Origin: Phycisphaerales bacterium
GTDB lineage: Bacteria; Planctomycetota; Phycisphaerae; Phycisphaerales; UBA1924
Assembly (NCBI GenBank): GCA_028284805.1
Contig: JANQQZ010000102.1
Coordinates: 1-64,000, forward strand
Length of the DNA stretch: 64,000 nucleotides
Direction: 5' to 3'
Part shown: one piece after another, positions 46,014 to 53,472 of the stretch
How the letters are laid out: every line of letters starts with the position of its first letter
Position numbering within the stretch: position 1 is the first letter of the stretch
Made by a program: the position numbers and the translations under genes
The notes under the pieces: generated by a model
The model's database searches: none
What the model was told of the DNA's origin: nothing
What the model saw: only the letters and a program-made list of their open reading frames with translations

Positions 46014-46028
46014 TTAGAACGATTCTAC
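46014..46028 (-). promoter_or_regulatory. Candidate Fur/PerR-family operator upstream of the ferritin gene
   Basis: The 15-mer TTAGAACGATTCTAC differs at two positions from the 7-1-7 palindrome TTAGAATnATTCTAA used by several Fur/PerR-type regulators. Its core TAGAA-CGA-TTCTA is a perfect 5-3-5 inverted repeat in an AT-rich pocket of an otherwise GC-rich gap. It lies between the heme oxygenase stop and the ferritin start. Confidence 0.42.
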
Positions 46029-46069
46029 TTTAGGACATCTTCCCGCCGGATCCAGTCGGCCGCGCGGGC

Positions 46070-46726
46070 CTAGGCGGAGCGTCGTTCGACGTCGCCGTGG
46101 ATCGCGATGACCGCCTTGAACATCTCGCGTCCGGTAGCGACCAGCGACCGCTTCTCGTCGTCGCTGAAGGGAAGCTCGTTGAGCGTGGTCTTGAAGGCGT
46201 CCCACTTGGGGCGCTGCCCCTCGCCGTAGGGGTCGAGGTGCTTCATGCCCTTCAGGTCGTTCTGTCCCCAGACCTGCATGAGCTTGCGGGCCACGAAGCG
46301 GTTGCCGTTGTTCGCACCCTCGCGCACGTAGTGCAGCGCGAGCAGGTTAGCGGGGTTCTCGCGTTCGACGCGTTCGACCAGGGCAATCGCCTCTGCCGTG
46401 CCAGGCATCGCCTCGAGCGAGCCCGCGTCGACGCCCAGGTCCGACAGGTCGGCCTCGTAATAGGGCGTCTGCAGCTGCTCGTCGTCGATCAGCGCCTCGA
46501 GCGAGGGCTGGCTGCCGCGGTGGGCGCGCACGGCCTCGTCGAGCCGACGGTTGAACAGGTACATCTGGCTCACGAGCGTCGCGTAGTCGCCCTTGCTGAG
46601 CTCGCCCGAGATCAGCTTCTTGGCGACGATGCCGCTCTCGGCCGCCTGGTGCAGGTCCCAGCAGCCGTCCTTCATCATCTGCCCGATCGGGCCCATCTCA
46701 AGCGTCGGTGTGTCGGAGTGTGTCAT
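46070..46726 (-). CDS. Heme oxygenase family protein (biliverdin-producing)
   Basis: A 218-residue all-helical protein. The proximal His is in 'GCWDLHQAAESGIVAKKLI' near residue 26. 'LVSQMYLFNRRLDEAVRAH' matches helix B/C of heme oxygenases. The distal helix reads 'LHYVREGANNGNRFVARKLM' in place of the animal GDLSGGQ, and 'KWDAFKTTLNELPF' matches the C-terminal KFR-type helix. It would open heme to biliverdin, CO and Fe2+. Followed by a ferritin gene in the same direction, which suggests release and storage of heme iron. A strong terminator upstream isolates it from the PEP-CTERM-like gene, so its promoter must lie in the 22 bases after that hairpin or overlap it. Confidence 0.82.
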   Translation of the reverse strand: MTHSDTPTLEMGPIGQMMKDGCWDLHQAAESGIVAKKLISGELSKGDYATLVSQMYLFNRRLDEAVRAHRGSQPSLEALIDDEQLQTPYYEADLSDLGVDAGSLEAMPGTAEAIALVERVERENPANLLALHYVREGANNGNRFVARKLMQVWGQNDLKGMKHLDPYGEGQRPKWDAFKTTLNELPFSDDEKRSLVATGREMFKAVIAIHGDVERRSA

Positions 46727-46748
46727 AGCGAACCATAGACCGCGCGAG

Positions 46749-46784
46749 AAAAAAACGGCGACCCCGCGTGTGCGCGGGGCCGCC
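46749..46784 (-). terminator. Rho-independent terminator of the PEP-CTERM-like gene
   Basis: A 12-bp stem with one mismatch (GGCGgCCCCGCG / CGCGGGGtCGCC on the minus strand), a 4-base loop and a run of seven U residues lie 26 bases beyond the stop of the 46811-47956 gene. Confidence 0.9.
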
Positions 46785-46810
46785 GGAGAGAAACTGAGGT
46801 GCCGTCCCGA

Positions 46811-47956
46811 TCAGCGGCGGCGGCGGACCGCGGCCAGACCACCCAGGCCCAGCAGCGCGGCGGTGCCCGGCGCCGGGATGGCGACCAGCGAGCCAACGTT
46901 GAAGAGGCCCGAGGCCAGGATCGTGCGGTTCGACCCGTCGAGGTCGGTCTCGATGATGACCTGCTCGTTCAGGCCCTGCCCGTTGTTGAGGAACTCGACG
47001 TAGTTGATCTTGTTGGTGAACGGGTTGTAGATCACGTCGCCCGGTGCACGCCCGATGGCGTCGACGTCGATGACCTTGGTCAGCGAGCCGGCGGAGCCAT
47101 CGCCGAGGATCTCGAGTTCCCAGATCGCGTTCGAGGTGCCGTCGGAGAAGAGGATGTTGCCGTTGGGCAGGGTGTCCATGCCGCGGAGGAGGCTGATGAA
47201 GTCGGGCTCGCCGGTCACGTTGGGCGAGAGGTCCTGCACGGGGCGGTCGGCGGCGTTGGTCGGGTCGCCGGCGTCGTTGAACTGCACACCCAGGATGCCC
47301 GAAGCCTCTCGCCGGGTCGGGTCGGGCTGGCTGTTATCGAACTGGTTGCCGCCGTTCAGCGTGCCGAAGTACCAGTCACCGGGCGCGCGACCGGTCGGGG
47401 TGAGCCCGCCGGCGAGGGCCTGCGGGCGCGGGTTCGGGCCCGTGAAGTCCTCGGGGACGATCAGGCCGTCGTAGGAGCCGGTGGCGCGGTCGTAGGTCTG
47501 GACGCCCTCGAACAGCCTGGGCACGGGCGGGTTCGAGCCCGGGTTGTTCAGCACGATGAGGCTGTCGGTGAAGGCGTCGTACTCGATGCCCGTCACGTTC
47601 TGCAGCGAAGGGGTGCCCGAGGAAACCAGCGTGGACTGCGAAGGGGTCCCGCTGAAGAGTCCGTCGATGCGCTCGATCGAGGACGTGGGCGGATCGAGGT
47701 TCGGGACGGGGCTGTTGGCCACGTACCACTCGCCGTTCGGGCCCTGCGTCAGGCCTCTGTGGCGGGCGGCGTCCTGGTCGCCCGGCGCGAAGCTGAAGAG
47801 AGTCGAGAGGCCGAGGCCGTTGTAGTCCAGTGCGTTGATCGTGTCCGAACCGCCGAGGCGGTTGTCCGTCACAAACAGCAGGCTGCCCGGCGCAAACTGG
47901 GCAGAGGCGCTGCCTGCGACGGCAACGAGAGCGAGGGCGGAAATCATGCGGGTCAT
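46811..47956 (-). CDS. Secreted protein with PEP-CTERM-like sorting tail
   Basis: A 381-residue exported protein. A signal peptide (residues 1-19, 'ALALVAVAGSASA') precedes a beta-propeller-like body with repeated phrases such as 'GLTQGPNGEWYVANSPVP', 'VTGIEYDAFTDSLIVLNN' and 'LPNGNILFSDGTSNAIWELE' (NHL/WD-type blades, by pattern). The C-terminus 'AIPAPGTAALLGLGGLAAVR' plus Arg residues is a PEP-CTERM-like signal: a short motif, a hydrophobic helix and a basic end, recognised by an exosortase-type transpeptidase. AGAGGAGAT precedes the ATG. No exosortase is in the window. Body function unknown. Confidence 0.85.
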   Translation of the reverse strand: MTRMISALALVAVAGSASAQFAPGSLLFVTDNRLGGSDTINALDYNGLGLSTLFSFAPGDQDAARHRGLTQGPNGEWYVANSPVPNLDPPTSSIERIDGLFSGTPSQSTLVSSGTPSLQNVTGIEYDAFTDSLIVLNNPGSNPPVPRLFEGVQTYDRATGSYDGLIVPEDFTGPNPRPQALAGGLTPTGRAPGDWYFGTLNGGNQFDNSQPDPTRREASGILGVQFNDAGDPTNAADRPVQDLSPNVTGEPDFISLLRGMDTLPNGNILFSDGTSNAIWELEILGDGSAGSLTKVIDVDAIGRAPGDVIYNPFTNKINYVEFLNNGQGLNEQVIIETDLDGSNRTILASGLFNVGSLVAIPAPGTAALLGLGGLAAVRRRR

Positions 47957-48302
47957 GTCTGCATCTCCTCTGTCTTGATGAAAACCAGGATCAATGAACT
48001 ATCGGACCATGTCGGCACGCGACAACCGGCGCTCCCTACGAGGGAGCCGCACCGATCAACGACGCCGCATACGCGACAAACTATCTCAACTTCCCACGTT
48101 CGCTACGACACCAAGCATCGCAGCCGAGCAAACCACTGTCGATCGTATTATGTCCCTTCGTGGCCCCCGAGCCAAGCGTTGCTTTCGGACTCTTGGTCCG
48201 TCCGAGATTCATTCATCGTTTACATCCGCCCGTTCGCACCCTTGGGATGCGGTTTGTTCGGGTTTGACTCGCCGATCCGTGGGCATACACTCGCCTCCGC
48301 GC
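47957..48302. other. Intergenic region between the PEP-CTERM-like gene and tRNA-Ile
   Basis: This 346-base region holds the ribosome site and presumably the promoter of the minus-strand PEP-CTERM-like gene on the left, and the tRNA-Ile promoter on the right. A small hairpin (GCTCCC / GGGAGC, 5-base loop) lies at 48031-48047. Composition is less GC-rich than in the genes. No credible coding sequence was found. Confidence 0.6.
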
Positions 48303-48376
<74 letters not shown>

Positions 48377-48498
48377 TTTTTATTCGGCCGCACCCCGGGC
48401 AACCGCGCATTCGCCCCAGAATCGGCCTCGGCACTCCAGGAGCGCCGCGGGCGCCGACCGCCCACGACCCTCCCCCCTGAGGCACCGTCCACCGAGCG

Positions 48499-49449
48499 AT
48501 GGACAACGAGCGACACACCTTCTGGGGCGACTTCCGCAAGTTCTTCGTGCGAGGCCTGGCGGTGCTCCTGCCGTCCATTGTCACGCTCTGGCTCCTCTGG
48601 CAGGCGTTCACCTTCCTCTTCGCCAACGTCGCTGAGCCGATCAACCGCGGCATCCGAGTCGCGGTCGTCGAGATCACGCCGCGCGTTGCCCCGGAGAGCA
48701 TCCAGCCAGGGTGGATGGTCATTTCCGATGAGGACATCCAGAGCTTCCGCGACAGCACCGACAACCTCCTCCTCCGCGAGGCCAGCGACGAGACGGTCTC
48801 GCAAGAACTCCGGCGCCAGAAGCTCCGCGAGGTCTGGAAGGACTGGTCGTTCGGCATCCTCGATCTCACCGGGCTGATCGTCGCGATCGTGCTGCTCTAC
48901 CTTGCGGGGCGCCTGCTCGGCTCGTTCGTTGGTCGCTGGTTCTACGCGCGGCTCGAGAGCCTGCTCCGCGCGATCCCCGGGTTCAAGCAGGTCTACCCGC
49001 ATGTGAAACAGGTGGTCGACCTGATCATGGGCGACTCGAAGATGGCCTTCAGCCGGGTCGTGCTCGTTGAGTACCCGCGCAAGGGCATCTGGACGGTGGG
49101 GCTGGTCACCTCGAGCTCGCTCAAGCCGATCGCGGATCAGGCCCGCAGCGAGGTCCTCTGCGTCTTCATCCCGACGAGCCCGACGCCCTTCACCGGGTTC
49201 ACGATCAACGTGCCCGCCGCGGAGTGCGTCGACGTCGACATGACCATCGACCAGGCTCTGCGGTTCGTGATCACCGCGGGCGTGCTGGTGCCCGAGAAGC
49301 ACCAGATGCCCGCGGCCAGCGGCGTGCCCCAGCTGCACGTGCCCAACGGCGAGCCCGAGGGCGAAACCGACGCTCAGGGGCTCGAAACGCCCCCTGAGGG
49401 CTCGGCGGGCGATCCGGACGGGGGCGAGACCTCGCGGGATCCGACCTAG
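48499..49449 (+). CDS. DUF502 family membrane protein
   Basis: A 316-residue protein. The first helix 'LAVLLPSIVTLWLLWQAFTF' and the second 'LTGLIVAIVLLYLAGRLLGS' are followed by the family core 'LLRAIPGFKQVYPHVKQVVD', 'AFSRVVLVEYPRKGIWTVGL' and 'VCVFIPTSPTPFTGF'-like 'LCVFIPTSPTPFTGFTINV'. A loop of about 70 residues between the helices is larger than in most DUF502 proteins, and the C-terminal 45 residues are acidic and low-complexity. Function unknown. Confidence 0.88.
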   Translation: MDNERHTFWGDFRKFFVRGLAVLLPSIVTLWLLWQAFTFLFANVAEPINRGIRVAVVEITPRVAPESIQPGWMVISDEDIQSFRDSTDNLLLREASDETVSQELRRQKLREVWKDWSFGILDLTGLIVAIVLLYLAGRLLGSFVGRWFYARLESLLRAIPGFKQVYPHVKQVVDLIMGDSKMAFSRVVLVEYPRKGIWTVGLVTSSSLKPIADQARSEVLCVFIPTSPTPFTGFTINVPAAECVDVDMTIDQALRFVITAGVLVPEKHQMPAASGVPQLHVPNGEPEGETDAQGLETPPEGSAGDPDGGETSRDPT

Positions 49450-49514
49450 AATCACCCCTGCACTCGCGGACGGGCGCTCAGCCCGTCGGTGGAAGACGAC
49501 GGAAAGGAAACAGC

Positions 49515-49838
49515 ATGCGTGTTGACGTCGTGGGGCTGGATGTCGAGGTGACCGATCCGATCCGGAGCTACGCGGAGGAGAAGGTCGCCAAGCTCTCTCG
49601 CTACTACGACGCCATCCTGCAGCTCACCGTCCGCCTCCGCAAGCCCCAGCACGACACCAACCACCCGACCTACGAGGTCGAGATCACCGCCGACGTCGAG
49701 AAGCACGACGACTTCATCGCGACCGCGACGGGCGACGACCTGTACCTCACCATCGACGGCGCGGTCCACAAGTCCGCCCGCCAGCTCACCGACTTCAAAG
49801 AGAAGCTCAAGATCAACTCGCATCACCCCAAGTCCTAG
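49515..49838 (+). CDS. hpf: Ribosome hibernation promoting factor (HPF/RaiA, short form)
   Basis: A 107-residue protein that binds the small ribosomal subunit and promotes hibernation or blocks translation in stationary phase. The beta-alpha-beta3-alpha fold is recognisable: 'VVGLDVEVTDPIRSYAEEKV', 'KLSRYYDAILQLTVRLR', 'YEVEITADVEKHDDFIATAT' and 'LYLTIDGAVHKSARQLTDFK'. It lacks the C-terminal dimerisation domain of long HPF. GGAAAGGAA precedes the ATG. The following ptsN gene gives the common hpf-ptsN order, but no rpoN is adjacent. Confidence 0.93.
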   Translation: MRVDVVGLDVEVTDPIRSYAEEKVAKLSRYYDAILQLTVRLRKPQHDTNHPTYEVEITADVEKHDDFIATATGDDLYLTIDGAVHKSARQLTDFKEKLKINSHHPKS

Positions 49839-49880
49839 CCCGATCTCTCCATACCGGCCCTGCGTGCACCGGAGCCCCCG

Positions 49881-50363
49881 ATGACCATGAAGCTCAGCGA
49901 TCTCGTTCCCGAAGCCGCCATCTCGACCGAGCTGTCCTCGACGCAGCGCGACGACGTCATCGCCGAGATGGTCGATCTGCTGATCGCCTCCGGGGCGGCC
50001 GAAGCCTCGAGCCGCGACGATCTGATCAAGCGCGTGCTCGACCGCGAGCAGAAGGGCTCGACGGGCTTCGGCCGGGGCGTCGCGGTGCCGCACGTCAAGC
50101 ACACGGGCGTCGAGACCATGACCGCCGCCGTCGGGCTGAGCCACTCGGGCATCGACTTCAATGCTCTTGACCGACAGCCGGTCTATTCCGTCTTCCTGCT
50201 GCTCAGCCCGGAGGACCGCCCCGAGGAGCACCTGCAGGCGATGGAGGCGATCTTCAAGCAGCTCAGCAAGGAGATCTTCCGGCGCTTCCTGCGCCAGGCG
50301 GGCAGCGTCGAAGAAGTCCGCACGCTGCTGGCGGACGCCGACAACCAGACGCTGGGCGGGTAG
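49881..50363 (+). CDS. ptsN: PTS EIIA component, PtsN (EIIA-Ntr) type
   Basis: A 160-residue EIIA domain of the fructose/mannitol-Ntr class. The phosphorylatable His lies in 'TGFGRGVAVPHVKHTGVE'. 'KRVLDREQKGSTGFGRG' and 'VFLLLSPEDRPEEHLQAM' are typical. With HPr 60 bases downstream it probably forms a regulatory phosphorelay rather than a sugar transport system, as no EIIB/EIIC gene is present. EI is not in the window. Confidence 0.92.
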   Translation: MTMKLSDLVPEAAISTELSSTQRDDVIAEMVDLLIASGAAEASSRDDLIKRVLDREQKGSTGFGRGVAVPHVKHTGVETMTAAVGLSHSGIDFNALDRQPVYSVFLLLSPEDRPEEHLQAMEAIFKQLSKEIFRRFLRQAGSVEEVRTLLADADNQTLGG

Positions 50364-50395
50364 GGAACGCACGCCCCTCGCTGCTGAGCGGGGGG

Positions 50396-50419
50396 CTCGG
50401 CGGGGGATCGCCGAGGGGA
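50396..50419 (+). promoter_or_regulatory. Hairpin overlapping the HPr ribosome-binding site
   Basis: CTCGGCG and CGCCGAG form a perfect 7-bp stem with a 6-base loop. The right arm shares its last three bases with the GAGGGGA ribosome site that lies 4 bases before the HPr ATG. It may limit HPr translation; chance is possible at this GC content. Confidence 0.35.
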
Positions 50420-50422
50420 CGC

Positions 50423-50695
50423 ATGCCTGTGAAGGAGTGCAAGGTCACGATCGTCAATCGCCTCGGGCTGCACGCGCGGCCCGCGATGTCGTTCGTTGAC
50501 ACCGCCAGCGCCTTCGGCAGCGCCATCCGCGTCCGCAACGGCGACACCGAAGTCGACGGCAAGAGCATCATGGAAGTCATGATGCTCGCCGCGACGCGGG
50601 GGACGGAGCTGCTGATCACCGCCGACGGCGACGACGCGGACGCCGCCCTCGAGGAGCTCAAGAAGCTCGTGGCGTCTGGGTTTGATGAGGAATGA
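50423..50695 (+). CDS. HPr family phosphocarrier protein
   Basis: A 90-residue HPr. The active-site His is in 'NRLGLHARPAMSFVDTA' (residue 16) and the regulatory Ser in 'VDGKSIMEVMMLAAT', so both the EI-dependent and the kinase-dependent sites are kept. The last residues 'LKKLVASGFDEE' complete the fold. It follows ptsN and overlaps the next gene by ATGA. A nitrogen- or carbon-regulatory PTS role is inferred. Confidence 0.93.
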   Translation: MPVKECKVTIVNRLGLHARPAMSFVDTASAFGSAIRVRNGDTEVDGKSIMEVMMLAATRGTELLITADGDDADAALEELKKLVASGFDEE

Positions 50696-51129
50696 GCGGG
50701 CGGCTTTTTCTGCCTTCGCGTCGTGTGTTTTTTCGGGGCGGAATCCAGGCCATTGCTACGGGCTTCTTGATGTTCCTATCAGCGCTGGGCACGAACACGT
50801 GGATTGAATCTCAGCACGCTCGCGCCTCGGAACTGCTGCTTGAAGACCGGCATTTCACGAATTTAGACACATGGTCTGAGTTCTTTGAGAACCCGTGGTC
50901 CGTGCCGCTGCTGATCGTGATGCCTTTCGCCTTTGCAGGCTATGGCCTAGGGCTGGCATTTCCCTTCTTGTTCTTGAGCAAGGCTCACCGTCGAGCGAAG
51001 TCTGCACGTTGCTGGAAGTGTGGTCTTGCCATTTCTGAACGCGATCGGCAGCACCTGTTCGTCCGCTGCCCAGAGTGCGGCCAGAAGTCCATGACGAAGG
51101 ACCCGGCTGGTCTCCGTCGTCGTGCTTGA
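50692..51129 (+). CDS. Membrane protein with C-terminal zinc ribbon
   Basis: A 145-residue protein overlapping HPr by 4 bases. Two hydrophobic segments ('IQAIATGFLMFLSALGT', 'LLIVMPFAFAGYGLGLAFPF') flank a polar loop. The C-terminus holds a four-Cys zinc ribbon: 'CWKCGL' and, 18 residues later, 'CPECG'. Base composition is less GC-rich than that of the PTS genes, and codon use includes more A/T-ending codons, so it may be a recent addition to the operon. No family recognised. Confidence 0.7.
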   Translation: MSGRLFLPSRRVFFRGGIQAIATGFLMFLSALGTNTWIESQHARASELLLEDRHFTNLDTWSEFFENPWSVPLLIVMPFAFAGYGLGLAFPFLFLSKAHRRAKSARCWKCGLAISERDRQHLFVRCPECGQKSMTKDPAGLRRRA

Positions 51130-51154
51130 CAAAGAAACAGGAATCAATTATCAT
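51126..51154 (+). promoter_or_regulatory. Near-consensus sigma70-type promoter of the small Cys-rich peptide gene
   Basis: TTGACA, a 17-base spacer and TATCAT give 11 of 12 consensus positions. The -35 overlaps the stop codon of the preceding gene. The start site would be near 51161, leaving a leader of about 37 bases with GAGGGG before the ATG at 51198. It is the best promoter match noticed in the window. Confidence 0.72.
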
Positions 51155-51197
51155 TAGGTGTTGGGCAAGCCGCCCGGCGATACCTGAGGGGAATCCC

Positions 51198-51329
51198 ATG
51201 CTGCTCCGAATTGCTCTGATCGCGTTCTTCGCCACTTTCTCCGCTTCACTCGCCCCGGTACCAGCCGAGACCAACCCCGAGTGCACCGCCACCGAGACCA
51301 CGCCCGGCACCGGCTGCGCCTGCTGCTGA
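51198..51329 (+). CDS. 43-residue secreted Cys-rich peptide
   Basis: A very small gene with every sign of expression: a near-consensus promoter, a GAGGGG ribosome site 8 bases before ATG, and a clean signal peptide ('MLLRIALIAFFATFSASLAP', probable cut after 'VPA'). The predicted mature peptide of about 20 residues is acidic and Thr-rich, and ends 'GTGCACC', giving four Cys in all. That tail could bind metal or form disulfides. It lies in the 239-base gap between the zinc-ribbon membrane protein and convergent murA. No known family. A weak GTGC/GCAC hairpin follows the stop. Confidence 0.6.
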   Translation: MLLRIALIAFFATFSASLAPVPAETNPECTATETTPGTGCACC

Positions 51330-51368
51330 GTCAGGGGCTCCGTGCTCGCTGCACAGGGATGGAGTCGG

Positions 51369-52664
51369 TTAGTCTCCGTCCGCGTCGATCCGCGTGATGC
51401 GTGCGCCGACGCTCGCCAGCCGTTCTTCCAACTTCTCGTAGCCGCGGTCGAGGTGGTAGACCCGGTGGATCGTGCTCGTGCCCTCGGCCGCGAGCGCGGC
51501 CAAGACCAACCCCGCTGAAGCACGCAGATCGCTCGCCATCACCGGTGCGCCCACGAGCGTGCGCACGCCGCTGGCGATCACGGTCGGGCCCTGGCGGAAG
51601 AGCTGCGCACCCATGCGCGTCATCTCAGCGACGTGCAGGAACCGCTCGGGGAAGATCTTCTCGGTGATCACGCTGTGCCCGTCGGCGAGCGTGAGCAGCG
51701 CCATGAACTGCGCCTGAAGATCTGTCGGGAATCCCGGGTGAGGCTGCGTCGTGATGTGGCAGGGCTGCAAGATCCGCCCCGCGCCCACCGTCACTGTGGC
51801 CCGGTACGCGTCGCCCGACTCGTGGTGTACGTCGACGCCGATGGCTTCGAGCCGATCGACCGCGGCGCGCAACGCGTCGAGCGGGCAGTTCTCGATGGTC
51901 AGCTCGCCCGCGGTGATCGCGGCGGCGACCATCATCGTGCCCGCTTCGATCCGGTCGGGCATCACGCGGTAGTCGGTGCCGCCAAGCTGCTCGACGCCGT
52001 CGATCGTGATGCGGGGCGAGCCCGCGCCGGTGATGCGGGCGCCCATCGCGTTGAGCAGGTTGGCGAGGTCGACGATCTCGGGCTCGCAGGCGGCAGACTC
52101 GATGACGGTCGTGCCCTCGGCGAGCGTCGCGGCAGACATGACGTTGGCCGTGCCGAGAACGGTCGAACCAAATGGGCCGCCCAGGAAGACGTGCGCCCCG
52201 ACGAGGCGTCCGCCCGGCACGCGACCGACGACATCGCCCGCGTTGAGCTCGAACTGGGCGCCGAGCGCCTCCATGCCGCGGAGGTGCAGATCGATGGGGC
52301 GCTGCCCGATCGCGCACCCGCCGGGCAGGGCGATGCGGGCCTGGCCTCGCGCCGCCAGCAGGGGTCCCAGCACGCAGATCGAGGCGCGCATCGTCTTGAC
52401 GATCTCGTAGACCGCGTGGCTCTGGGCCGTGTCGGTCGTGTGCAGGCTGACGGTGTTCGGGCCCACGGTCTCGGCGGTGCACCCGAGCGTGTCGAGCAGG
52501 CGGCGCATGTTGCGGATGTCCGACAGATCGGGCACGTCGGACAGCTTCACGGGCTCGCTGGTGAGCAGCGGGGCGGCGAGGAGCGGGAGGGCAGCGTTCT
52601 TTGAGCCGCTGATGCCGACTGTGCCGGAAAGGCGGCGTCCGCCCTCGATCTGAAACGCGTCCAT
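51369..52664 (-). CDS. murA: UDP-N-acetylglucosamine 1-carboxyvinyltransferase
   Basis: A 431-residue enzyme for the first committed step of peptidoglycan synthesis: enolpyruvyl transfer from PEP to UDP-GlcNAc. The catalytic loop '[16 protein letters not shown]' has the Cys that fosfomycin attacks, and '[16 protein letters not shown]' has the active-site Lys. '[19 protein letters not shown]' and '[20 protein letters not shown]' are family signatures. Full length, ATG start. Presence agrees with peptidoglycan now known in many Planctomycetes. Monocistronic in this window. Confidence 0.96.
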   Translation of the reverse strand: MDAFQIEGGRRLSGTVGISGSKNAALPLLAAPLLTSEPVKLSDVPDLSDIRNMRRLLDTLGCTAETVGPNTVSLHTTDTAQSHAVYEIVKTMRASICVLGPLLAARGQARIALPGGCAIGQRPIDLHLRGMEALGAQFELNAGDVVGRVPGGRLVGAHVFLGGPFGSTVLGTANVMSAATLAEGTTVIESAACEPEIVDLANLLNAMGARITGAGSPRITIDGVEQLGGTDYRVMPDRIEAGTMMVAAAITAGELTIENCPLDALRAAVDRLEAIGVDVHHESGDAYRATVTVGAGRILQPCHITTQPHPGFPTDLQAQFMALLTLADGHSVITEKIFPERFLHVAEMTRMGAQLFRQGPTVIASGVRTLVGAPVMASDLRASAGLVLAALAAEGTSTIHRVYHLDRGYEKLEERLASVGARITRIDADGD

Positions 52665-52833
52665 GGTCTCGCCTCCCTGCCGATGCGACCGGGGATGCTG
52701 GCTCAGCCGGCACTCGTGCCCCGGTCCTCATCGTCGATCGTTGGCACGCCCGGACAGGAATGCGATGGTGGGGGGATGCCTCGCCCCCAGAGGCTGGCCG
52801 GGGACTCTGGACCCGGCCGCCGATGCACGACGG

Positions 52834-52855
52834 GCCCGCGGTTTCGGCCGCGGGC
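52834..52855 (-). terminator. Candidate hairpin terminator after the 52894-53271 gene
   Basis: A perfect 8-bp stem (GCCCGCGG / CCGCGGGC) with a 6-base loop lies about 40 bases beyond the lipoprotein stop on the minus strand and upstream of murA. No U-tract. Confidence 0.4.
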
Positions 52856-52893
52856 TCGTTGTCTGTCCGGGACATGTCGATCGGGGACGCGGC

Positions 52894-53271
52894 CTAACGC
52901 CGGTACGAATGCCTCGGGGGCAGGTAGTAGGTCGGGAACCGTGCGTCGTCGTCGAGGAAGAGCCGGCGCCGGCGTTCGAGCGTGGGCCGGGTCAGCGCGT
53001 CGAACCGCTGGGCGTCGAGGCGGTCTTGCGTGGTCACGAGGTTGAGCGACTCGTTCCGCCTTGCGAGTTCCGGACGGTCGGCGAGGGCATAAGCGCTCGC
53101 GGTCTCGGTCTCAAGCACGAGCTGCCAGCCCTGCCCGGCATCGGCGATGACGGCCGGCCTTTCACGGGCGATCACCCGCGAGCCGCACCCACCGAGCCAG
53201 ACGCACGCAGCCACCACGCCGCCAACGCGCAGCCCCCGTGCGAGACCCCGACCGATCGGTCGGAGCTGCAC
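52894..53271 (-). CDS. Small hypothetical lipoprotein
   Basis: About 125 residues from a GTG start preceded by GAGGAGAGG. The N-terminus is basic, then 'GGVVAACVWLGGCGSR' forms a signal peptide with lipobox 'LGGC'. The mature part is charged ('LARRNESLNLVTTQDRLDAQ', 'LERRRRLFLDDDARFPTYYL') and has no known domain. A longer in-frame start (by 26 residues) exists but would weaken the signal peptide. Confidence 0.6.
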   Translation of the reverse strand: MQLRPIGRGLARGLRVGGVVAACVWLGGCGSRVIARERPAVIADAGQGWQLVLETETASAYALADRPELARRNESLNLVTTQDRLDAQRFDALTRPTLERRRRLFLDDDARFPTYYLPPRHSYRR

Positions 53272-53472
53272 CCTCTCCTCTCGGGATGACACGCAACCGT
53301 TTCTCATCCTGTGGACATGCAGCATGCCACGGATGAGTCGGGGACTCAATGGTGTCGACGCGAGATCAGTGGCTCTCGGACCCGCCGACGCGTGATTCCC
53401 TGGCTACTGCCCGGTCTCTCATCCGAGAACCTGTACTGAGAGCATGTCTGGTCGTCCGGTATCCCTGTGGGT

